Part shown: in pieces, positions 1 through 5,072 of the stretch
Numbering within the stretch: position 1 is the stretch's first letter
How the letters are laid out: each line of letters starts with the position of its first letter
Assembly: GCA_025964075.1 (NCBI GenBank)
Contig: JAOPZQ010000083.1
Coordinates: 1 to 5,728 of the forward strand
Direction of reading: 5' to 3'
Length of the DNA stretch: 5,728 bases
Source: Solirubrobacterales bacterium
Lineage (GTDB): Bacteria; Actinomycetota; Thermoleophilia; Solirubrobacterales; Solirubrobacteraceae
The notes under the pieces: model-generated
Databases searched by the model: none
Seen by the model: the letters and a program-made list of their open reading frames with translations, nothing else
What the model was told of the DNA's origin: nothing
Translations under genes and position numbers: made by a program

Positions 1-1
1 G

Positions 2-322
2 GGCACGAAGCTCCTCGGCGTGCGCGCCGTCATCGCCGAGAGCTTCGAGCGCATCCACCGCTCGAACCTCGTCGGCATGGGCGTGCTCCCGCTGCAGTTC
101 TCGAAGGGTCAGTCCGTGTCCTCGCTCGGCCTCACCGGCCACGAGAAGTTCACTGTCGCCGGCCTCGCCGAGGGCGAGGAGATCCCGCGGGAGGTAACGG
201 TGAGCGCTGACGACAAGGAGTTCACCGTCACCGTCCGGATCGATACCCCGAAGGAGCAGCGCTACTTCCGTCACGGTGGCATCCTGCAGTTCGTCCTGCG
301 GGAGCTGCTTGCCACCGGATAG
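2..322 (+). CDS. acnA: Aconitate hydratase (aconitase A), C-terminal part, 5' end outside window
   Basis: Aconitase isomerises citrate to isocitrate through cis-aconitate in the TCA cycle, using a [4Fe-4S] cluster in the cytoplasm. Only the last 106 codons are visible; the family is about 900 residues long. The reading frame is open to the left edge, so the GTG at 20 is an internal valine and not a start. The fragment is the end of the C-terminal swivel domain. It starts just after the place where the family carries its SSRDWAAK active-site motif. It shows the highly conserved block AESFERIHRSNLVGMGVLPL (residues 11-30 of the fragment) and the terminal YFRHGGILQFVLREL typical of the AcnA/IRP class. 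The cluster-binding cysteines lie upstream, outside the window. The stop is TAG at 320-322, and the next gene begins before it. The family assignment is near certain from these motifs; acnA rather than acnB follows from the ERIHRSNL and RHGGILQ signatures. Confidence 0.96.
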   Translation, partial: GTKLLGVRAVIAESFERIHRSNLVGMGVLPLQFSKGQSVSSLGLTGHEKFTVAGLAEGEEIPREVTVSADDKEFTVTVRIDTPKEQRYFRHGGILQFVLRELLATG

Positions 323-1523
323 GAACTTTCGCCTTCTCTTCGCAGGGCAGGCCGCCAGCCTGCTCGGCGACGGGATGGTGAAGGTCGCGCTGTCGTTCGC
401 CGTCCTCGATCTCACCGGATCGGTGTCGGACCTCGGGATCGTCCTCGCCGCCCAGGCGGTGCCGCTCGTCACGTTCCTGCTCGTCGGCGGCGTGTGGGCG
501 GACCGGCTGCCCCGCCGCGGGGTGATGCTGGGCGCCGACGGCCTGCGCTTCGTCACGCAGGCGGCGTCCGCCGCGCTCCTCGTCGCGGGCACCGCGCGCA
601 TCTGGGAGCTCGTTCTCCTGCAGGGCATCTACGGCCTGGCGACCGCCTTCTTCCAGCCGGCGATCAGCGGGCTGATGCCGCTCGTGACGCGCCCCGAGGA
701 CCTGCAGCGCGCCAACGCGCTCCGGGGCATGGCGCAGTCCGCTGGCCGGTTCGCCGGACCGGCGCTGGCGGGGGTGCTCGTCGCCGCCGTGGGGTCCGGC
801 TGGGCGCTCGCCGCCGACGCGGCGACGTTCGCCGTCAGCGTCGTGACACTCGCCGCGATGGCCGTCCCGGCGAGCGCGAAGCTGCCGGCCCAGCGCTTCC
901 TGCGCGACCTCGTCGACGGCTGGCGGGAGTTCACCGCGCTGCCCTGGGCCGTCGCGGTCGTGACGTCGATCGCCGCCGGAAGCATCCCGTGGGCCGCGTG
1001 GTCGGTGCTCGGCCCGCAGGTGGCGCGCGACTCGCTCGGCGGCGTCGGCGCGTGGGCGCTGATCGTCGCCGTCGACGGCGTCGGGATGCTCGTCGGCGGG
1101 CTCGTCGCGATGCGCGTGCACGTTCGGCGGCCGCTCGTCGTCGCCAGCGTGTCGCTGCTCGTCGTCCCGGTGCCGCTGGCCCTGCTCGCGCTGGAGGCCC
1201 CGGTCGCCGTGCTCGCGGTCGTCGCGCTGGGGACCGGGTTCGCGACGACGTTCTTCAACGCCCTGTGGGAGACCGCGCTGCAGCGGTCGGTCCCGCCCAC
1301 GGCGCTCTCGCGCGTGACCGCGTACGACTGGTTCGGCTCGCTGGCGCTGAACCCGGTCGGCTACGCCGTGATCGGCCCCATCGCGGCCGCGCTCGGGCTC
1401 CACGCGACGCTGTGGCTCGCAAGCGCTGCCGTCCTCGCGACCGTCGCCGCGCCGCTGTTCGTCCCGAGCGTCTGGCGCCTGACGGAGCCGGCGGCAGCCG
1501 CTGGTAGCCTCTCGCCGCCATGA
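309..1523 (+). CDS. MFS transporter, EntS/macrolide-efflux-like (MFS_3 type)
   Basis: This is a 404-residue integral membrane protein of the major facilitator superfamily, probably a proton-driven exporter of a drug, siderophore or other small molecule. It is rich in Ala/Val/Leu hydrophobic segments consistent with about 12 membrane helices. The first follows the short cytoplasmic lead PPDRNFRLLFAGQAAS, which is typical of EntS-like proteins. Loop 2-3 carries the MFS motif A variant GGVWADRLPRRG (about residues 60-71). The second half has NALWETALQRSVPPTALSRV (317-336), a form seen in the MFS_3 subgroup. I chose the TTG at 309 because GGGAG lies at 300-304, because no ribosome site precedes the alternative GTG at 276, and because the 11 extra residues from that GTG are Cys/Ser-rich and unlike the family. 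The TTG start overlaps aconitase by 14 bases, so translational coupling is possible. The TGA stop overlaps the next ATG. The substrate cannot be told from sequence. Confidence 0.9.
   Translation: MPPDRNFRLLFAGQAASLLGDGMVKVALSFAVLDLTGSVSDLGIVLAAQAVPLVTFLLVGGVWADRLPRRGVMLGADGLRFVTQAASAALLVAGTARIWELVLLQGIYGLATAFFQPAISGLMPLVTRPEDLQRANALRGMAQSAGRFAGPALAGVLVAAVGSGWALAADAATFAVSVVTLAAMAVPASAKLPAQRFLRDLVDGWREFTALPWAVAVVTSIAAGSIPWAAWSVLGPQVARDSLGGVGAWALIVAVDGVGMLVGGLVAMRVHVRRPLVVASVSLLVVPVPLALLALEAPVAVLAVVALGTGFATTFFNALWETALQRSVPPTALSRVTAYDWFGSLALNPVGYAVIGPIAAALGLHATLWLASAAVLATVAAPLFVPSVWRLTEPAAAAGSLSPP
1505..1510 (+). promoter_or_regulatory. Candidate -10 hexamer (TAGCCT) for the metalloprotease gene
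   Basis: TAGCCT lies nine bases before the ATG at 1520, inside the 3' end of the MFS gene. No Shine-Dalgarno sequence is visible between it and the ATG (the spacer is CTCGCCGCC). The layout, a TANNNT hexamer followed within about ten bases by a start codon, fits a leaderless or nearly leaderless transcript and recurs at 3279 and 4001. I see no convincing -35 element at 17-bp spacing. This is a call from pattern and position only. Confidence 0.4.
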
Positions 1524-1744
1524 TGTCGAGGTCCAGCCTCCCGGCGGTGCTCGCCGTCGCGCTCGTGTTCCTCCTCGCCGGCCCCGTCGCGGGCGCGCGC
1601 GTGCGCACCGCACCCTCGGCCCCGGCCGGCGGGGCGGTCGCGCGAGCGTCGTCCACGCGCCGAAGGCGAAGCGCCACATCTCGCTCCACGGCGATCCCAT
1701 CTCGGCGTTCGCGCGGCCCTTCGGCAGCGCCAGGCCCAGGGTGA
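1520..1744 (+). CDS. Signal-peptide-bearing 5' part of the metalloprotease gene, separated by an apparent frameshift
   Basis: This frame begins ATGATG at 1520; the first ATG overlaps the MFS stop (ATGA). It encodes a clear Sec signal peptide: a short n-region with Arg4, a hydrophobic core at residues 7-20 (LPAVLAVALVFLLA) and an AGA (AxA) cleavage site ending at Ala26. After roughly codon 40 the frame turns into Arg/Ser-rich sequence with many A- or T-ending codons (CGA, TCT, CCA, CGT) and stops at 1742-1744. The adjacent frame from about 1640 onward regains GC-ending codons and reads RASVVHAPKAKRHISLHGDP, running straight into the protease body. I therefore see one gene with a missing base (or two extra bases) between about 1590 and 1642, not a separate 74-residue protein. 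The GGGG run at 1631-1634 is a candidate site. An independent small exported peptide is possible but less likely. Confidence 0.7.
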   Translation: MMSRSSLPAVLAVALVFLLAGPVAGARVRTAPSAPAGGAVARASSTRRRRSATSRSTAIPSRRSRGPSAAPGPG

Positions 1745-3261
1745 CGGCGCACGCCGCGGCGGCGAGCCAGTTGGCCACGACGTGGTGCGGGACCGAGCGC
1801 CGCACGGACTACACCGCCTCCTCCCTCGGCTCGCTCCCGCAGGTCAAGGTCGTCTACGCCTATCCCTCCGACGCGCCCGACCGCTTCAACGCGCTCAAGG
1901 ACTGGCTCCAGGCCGACGTCGCGGCGATGGCCGACCGCGTCGCGGCCGCGGCCGGGTCGGCCGAGACGATCCGCTTCGACGTCGGCACGGACTGCCCGAG
2001 CCCGCTCTCCTACGTGGACATCGCGGTGCTCCAGCTGCCCCAGACCGCGGCGCAGCTGCAGGCGATGGCCTGGCCGGACCGCGGCGCCGCGATCCGCCAG
2101 GCGGTGCTCGCGCAGGCCGGGAACCTGAACCTCACCGGAGGCCTGCGCCACTACGCCGTGTTCGCGGACGACACGCTGCCGGCGTCGGGCGACCGCACGA
2201 GCGGCGTCGGAGAGCGACCCACCGACGCATCGCCCGACCCGGGCAACCTCAGCAACGGCGACGGGCTCGTGGCGAACATCTTCGGCGAAGGCGGCAACCC
2301 GACGTTCATCCCGCCTCCCTCGCCGGGCGCCGACACGAGCGACTACATGCTGCACGAGATCACGCACACGTTCGGCGCGGTGCAGGAGGCCGCGCCGCAT
2401 TCCAGCGGCGCCGGTCACTGCTACGACGAGCAGGACGTCATGTGTTACCCCGACGGCGGCCCGTACTTCAGGGCCGGCGGGGCGACGCAGACAGTGTGCA
2501 ACCTGCCGTTCCAGGCCTACGACTGCAACGGCGACGACTACTTCAACTTCGCGCCGCCAGCCGGCAGCTACCTCGCGACCCACTGGAACTCCGCGCGGTC
2601 GACGTACATGTGCCCGCTCACGCGCTGCCAGACCGCCGGCGCGCCGCCGATCGCCCGGCTGGCGATCCCGAGCGCGTGGTCGGGCGCGCCGTTCACCTTG
2701 AGCGCCGCGGCCTCGACCGACGACGCCGGGCTCGCCGGCTTCACCTGGGACCTCAACTACGACGGCCACTTCGACCAGACGACGGGTACCAACCCGAGCC
2801 TGAGCCTCACCTACAAGGACCAGACGCCCGGCGTCGAGGGCCTGGTCAAGCTCGGCGTCGGCGCGGTCGACATCGACGGCGCGCTCGGGCGGGCCTACAT
2901 CCAGCTCCCGATCCGGCCGCCGAACGTGTTCCTCGGCGGTACCCACACCCAGCAGAAGCTGCGGACCGCGCGGGCGAGCGGCATCTCCTACAGCGTCTAT
3001 GGCGGCGGCGGGACGGTGCGGATCACGCTCACGGTGTCGAGCTCCGTCAAGCGCCGCTTCCATCTGCCGAGCCGGACGCTCGCGACCAGCCGGGTCCTGC
3101 CCGCGAGCATCCAGCTCGCGGGCCACGTCAAGCTGAAGCGGGCGATCCTCAATCGCCTCAAGCCAGCCCGCTCGCTCCGCGTGCGGATGAGCGCGCGCCT
3201 GACGCCGCTCGGCGCCGGGGAGCGCGCGGCCACGCGCGCCGCGAACATCGTCCTTCGCTGA
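1741..3261 (+). CDS. Secreted zinc metalloprotease-like protein with PKD-like and C-terminal beta-type domains (frameshifted 5' end)
   Basis: This frame gives 506 residues from the first available start, GTG 1741, but coding sequence in the same frame reaches back to about 1640 and GTG 1741 has no ribosome site. It is therefore probably internal, and the signal peptide lies in another frame at 1520. Residues 1-300 form the protease-like region. It has conserved WCG (15-17) and the zincin motif HEITHTFG at 205-212 (His205, Glu206 as putative general base, His209). H220, H226 and D229 follow, then a Met-turn-like VMCY at 233-236. The third metzincin ligand position (215) is Gln, so the third zinc ligand may be H220, H226 or D229. 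Seven or eight cysteines suggest disulfides in an exported protein. Residues about 302-391 resemble a PKD-type beta sandwich (FTWDLNYDGHFD at 334-345). Residues about 405-506 form a basic, beta-rich tail. The substrate is unknown. It could be inactive if the frameshift is real. Confidence 0.8.
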   Translation: MTAHAAAASQLATTWCGTERRTDYTASSLGSLPQVKVVYAYPSDAPDRFNALKDWLQADVAAMADRVAAAAGSAETIRFDVGTDCPSPLSYVDIAVLQLPQTAAQLQAMAWPDRGAAIRQAVLAQAGNLNLTGGLRHYAVFADDTLPASGDRTSGVGERPTDASPDPGNLSNGDGLVANIFGEGGNPTFIPPPSPGADTSDYMLHEITHTFGAVQEAAPHSSGAGHCYDEQDVMCYPDGGPYFRAGGATQTVCNLPFQAYDCNGDDYFNFAPPAGSYLATHWNSARSTYMCPLTRCQTAGAPPIARLAIPSAWSGAPFTLSAAASTDDAGLAGFTWDLNYDGHFDQTTGTNPSLSLTYKDQTPGVEGLVKLGVGAVDIDGALGRAYIQLPIRPPNVFLGGTHTQQKLRTARASGISYSVYGGGGTVRITLTVSSSVKRRFHLPSRTLATSRVLPASIQLAGHVKLKRAILNRLKPARSLRVRMSARLTPLGAGERAATRAANIVLR

Positions 3262-3278
3262 GCGGGTCCTACCGCGAG

Positions 3279-3284
3279 TAAGAT
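3279..3284 (+). promoter_or_regulatory. Candidate -10 hexamer (TAAGAT) for the TetR gene
   Basis: TAAGAT is the closest match to a consensus -10 (TATAAT, four of six) in the 31-base gap before the TetR gene. It ends eight bases before the ATG at 3293, which would put the transcription start at or next to the ATG, giving a leaderless mRNA. No Shine-Dalgarno sequence precedes that ATG. No clear -35 element is seen. Confidence 0.45.
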
Positions 3285-3294
3285 CGGGCCCGAT
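3283..3294. promoter_or_regulatory. 12-bp perfect palindrome, possible TetR autoregulatory operator
   Basis: ATCGGGCCCGAT is identical to its own reverse complement. It overlaps the last two bases of the candidate -10, the expected transcription start and the first two bases of the TetR start codon, a position where a bound repressor would block transcription. TetR proteins commonly regulate their own genes through palindromes. Against this, short GC-rich palindromes arise by chance several times in a sequence this long and GC-rich, and 12 bp is short for a TetR operator. Position is the main support. Confidence 0.3.
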
Positions 3295-3955
3295 GGCCAG
3301 CTCCCCCGCCACGCGCGAGCGCCCGCGCCGGCGCCTTCCGCGGGCCGAACGCGAGCGGCAGATGCTCGGGGCCGCGCGGCGGATCTTCGCGGCGCGCGGG
3401 TTCCAGGACGCCTCGATGGAGGAGATCGCCGCCGAGGTCGGCATCTCGAAGCCGATGCTCTACGCCTACTTCGACTCGAAGGAGGGGCTGTTCATCGCCT
3501 GCGCGGAGCTCGCGAGCCGCGAGCTCGTCGCCGCGCTCGAGGCGACGGCGACCACCGGGCCGCCCGATCGCCGGCTCTGGCGCGGCATCCTCACGTTCCT
3601 CGAATGGGTCGACCACAACCGCGAGGGCTGGCGGGTGCTCTACCCCGCGGGCCCCGTGCGCACCGGGCCGCTGGCCGCCGGCCTCGCCGGGACGCGCGAT
3701 GCGATGGCCGGCACGCTCGCGCGCCTGATCGCCGATACCGCCACCGGCGAGGGCGTCGCGCCGGAGGCGCGAGAGCACATCGAGCCGCTCGCCTACACGA
3801 TGGTCGCCGCGACCGAGGCGGTCGCCGAGTGGTGGCTCGCCCATCCCGAGGAGCCCCGAGACCTCCAGGCGCTGCGCCTGATGAACTTCGTCTGGCAGGG
3901 CTTCGGCGACCTCGTCGCCGGCCGCATGTGGCTTCCCCCGCCCGAGGAGTCCTAG
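3293..3955 (+). CDS. TetR/AcrR-family transcriptional regulator
   Basis: This 220-residue protein has normal TetR length. A basic N-terminal arm (residues 8-22) leads into the DNA-binding domain at about 22-68. There, AARRIFAARGFQDASMEEIA is followed by VGISKPMLYAYFDSKEGLF, the standard TetR helix-turn-helix with its recognition helix at ISKPMLYAYF (51-60). The rest is the all-helical ligand-binding and dimerisation domain, which is not conserved enough to predict a ligand. It is aromatic-rich near the end (EWWLAHPEE and LMNFVWQGFGDLVAGRMW), suggesting a hydrophobic pocket. ATG 3293 is the only sensible start, since the helix-turn-helix begins shortly after it. The gene lies 31 bases after the metalloprotease and 61 bases before the aminopeptidase, all on the same strand, with no divergent partner. 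Its target is therefore unclear; autoregulation through the palindrome at its start and control of a neighbour are both guesses. Confidence 0.93.
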   Translation: MASSPATRERPRRRLPRAERERQMLGAARRIFAARGFQDASMEEIAAEVGISKPMLYAYFDSKEGLFIACAELASRELVAALEATATTGPPDRRLWRGILTFLEWVDHNREGWRVLYPAGPVRTGPLAAGLAGTRDAMAGTLARLIADTATGEGVAPEAREHIEPLAYTMVAATEAVAEWWLAHPEEPRDLQALRLMNFVWQGFGDLVAGRMWLPPPEES

Positions 3956-4000
3956 GCGTTCTGCGACCCGCGGCGCCGACCCGGGGCTGCCGAACGCTTG

Positions 4001-4006
4001 TAGGCT
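4001..4006 (+). promoter_or_regulatory. Candidate -10 hexamer (TAGGCT) for the aminopeptidase-HAD pair
   Basis: TAGGCT, preceded by CTTG, lies ten bases before the GTG start at 4017 in the 61-base gap that begins at 3956. The bases in between (CTCCTCCTTC-like, pyrimidine-rich) contain no Shine-Dalgarno sequence. This matches the arrangement at 1505 (TAGCCT) and 3279 (TAAGAT). The remainder of the gap shows no convincing terminator for the TetR gene: it has GC-rich short inverted stretches but no T-run. Confidence 0.4.
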
Positions 4007-4016
4007 CTCCTCCTTC

Positions 4017-5072
4017 GTGCCGATCTCCGAAACCCTCCGCCGCCTCCTGACCGCACCCGGTCCGTCGGGCTATGAGACGCCCGCCGCCCAGGTGTGGCGC
4101 GAGGCCGCCGGCGCGTTCGCCGAGGTCACGACGAACACGATGGGCTCGTCGATCGCGCGCGTGCCGGGGACGGACGAGGGCCCCACGATCGCCGTCATGG
4201 GCCACATCGACGAGATCGGCGTGATGGTCCGCCACATCGACGAGAAGGGCTACCTGCGGATCAGCGGCGTCGGCGGCTGGGACCCGACGATCCTGGCCGG
4301 TCAGCGGGTCGACGTGCTCGGTCGCGGCGGCCGGCTTCCCGGCGTCGTCGGGAAGAAGCCCATCCACCTGATGGACTCGGACGAGCGCACCAAGGCGCCG
4401 GAGCTCAAGGACCTCTACGTCGACATCGGCGCCGCCTCGGAGGAGGAGGCACGCGGGCTCGTCCGCGAGGGCGACGTAGCCGTGATCGCCGCCGAGCCGG
4501 TCGAGCTGCCGAACGGCCGCCTGATCTCGCGGGCGCTCGACAACCGCCTCGGGTGCTTCATCGCCTTGCGGGCGGCCGAGCTCGTCGCCGAGGCCGGGGG
4601 CGCGCCCGGCGACTTCTACGCCGTCGCCTCCGTCCAGGAGGAGACCGACCTCGCCGGCGCGCGGGCCGTCGCCTTCGCCCTCGAGCCCGCGGCCGCGATC
4701 GTCGTCGACGTCACCTTCGCGTCCGACCAGCACGGCGTCGACCCCGACCGCGTGGGCAAGCGCGAGCTCGGCTCGGGGCCGTCCCTCGGCCGCGGCTCGA
4801 TGCTCCACCCGAAGCTGTTCGAGGTGCTCTCGGAGACCGCCGAGGCGGAGTCGATCGCCTACACGATCGAGGCCTACTCGCGCTACACCTCCACCGACGC
4901 CGACGCCGTCCACCTGACCCGCGCGGGCATCCCGACGATGACCGTGGGCGTGCCCACGCGCTACCTGCACTCGCCGATCGAGCTCGTGCAGATGAGCGAC
5001 GTCGAGGACGCGGCGCGCCTGATCGCCGCCGCGGCGCGGCGCCTCGAGCCGGACACGTCGTTCGAGCGGTGA
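4017..5072 (+). CDS. M42-family metallo-aminopeptidase (FrvX/TET-like)
   Basis: This 351-residue cytosolic protein matches the usual length of M42 peptidases. These are dinuclear-metal aminopeptidases that trim N-terminal residues from peptides and often assemble into tetrahedral dodecamers. The motifs fall in family order and spacing. MGHIDEIG has metal ligand His63 with Asp65. ISRALDNRLGC has the bridging Asp175. VQEE has catalytic Glu208 and ligand Glu209. VVDVTFASD has ligand Asp231, and RYLHSPIE has ligand His318. A small beta domain is expected between about residues 70 and 160. All metal-site residues are present, so it should be active. After the catalytic pair the sequence is TDLAGA where most relatives have VGxRGA. 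The GTG at 4017 is chosen because it starts the conserved lead ISETLRRLLTAPGPSGYE and lies just after a -10-like hexamer. The 3' end overlaps the HAD gene (GTGA). It could be labelled endoglucanase M in older annotations; substrate preference is unknown. Confidence 0.94.
   Translation: MPISETLRRLLTAPGPSGYETPAAQVWREAAGAFAEVTTNTMGSSIARVPGTDEGPTIAVMGHIDEIGVMVRHIDEKGYLRISGVGGWDPTILAGQRVDVLGRGGRLPGVVGKKPIHLMDSDERTKAPELKDLYVDIGAASEEEARGLVREGDVAVIAAEPVELPNGRLISRALDNRLGCFIALRAAELVAEAGGAPGDFYAVASVQEETDLAGARAVAFALEPAAAIVVDVTFASDQHGVDPDRVGKRELGSGPSLGRGSMLHPKLFEVLSETAEAESIAYTIEAYSRYTSTDADAVHLTRAGIPTMTVGVPTRYLHSPIELVQMSDVEDAARLIAAAARRLEPDTSFER

Noticed and set aside
276..278. GTG 276 as the start of the MFS gene
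   Set aside because: No ribosome site precedes it, and it would add a Cys/Ser-rich stretch unlike the family N-terminus; TTG 309 has GGGAG upstream.
1600..1642. Programmed -1 frameshifting as the explanation for the split gene
   Set aside because: No X-XXY-YYZ slippery heptamer of known type is visible near the junction. A one-base indel in a GC-rich run is simpler.
1741..1743. GTG 1741 as the true start of the metalloprotease
   Set aside because: No Shine-Dalgarno sequence or promoter-like hexamer precedes it. Coding character continues upstream in the same frame, and the result would be a Cys-rich zincin without any export signal.
228..1805. Long open frame on the - strand (525 codons) opposite the MFS gene
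   Set aside because: It is low-complexity Arg/Asp/Glu/Gly-rich sequence with no domain, and runs across three + strand genes with clear family motifs.
1782..3281. 499-codon + strand frame overlapping the metalloprotease in another phase
   Set aside because: It is almost pure Arg/Ala/Pro/Gly, while the alternative frame has HEITH, PKD-like sequence and spaced cysteines.
1255..3444. Very long open frame on the - strand (729 codons) across the metalloprotease region
   Set aside because: It is Arg/Ala/Gly/Val-rich with no recognisable domain, mirrors the codon periodicity of the + strand genes and spans several real genes. Long antisense frames are expected at this GC content.
3956..4016. Rho-independent terminator after the TetR gene
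   Set aside because: The GC-rich stretch has only short inverted pieces and no T-run after them.
3591..4970. Long open frame on the - strand (459 codons) opposite the TetR and aminopeptidase genes
   Set aside because: Composition is an antisense artefact (His/Asp/Arg/Gly-rich), and the + strand carries intact catalytic motifs throughout.
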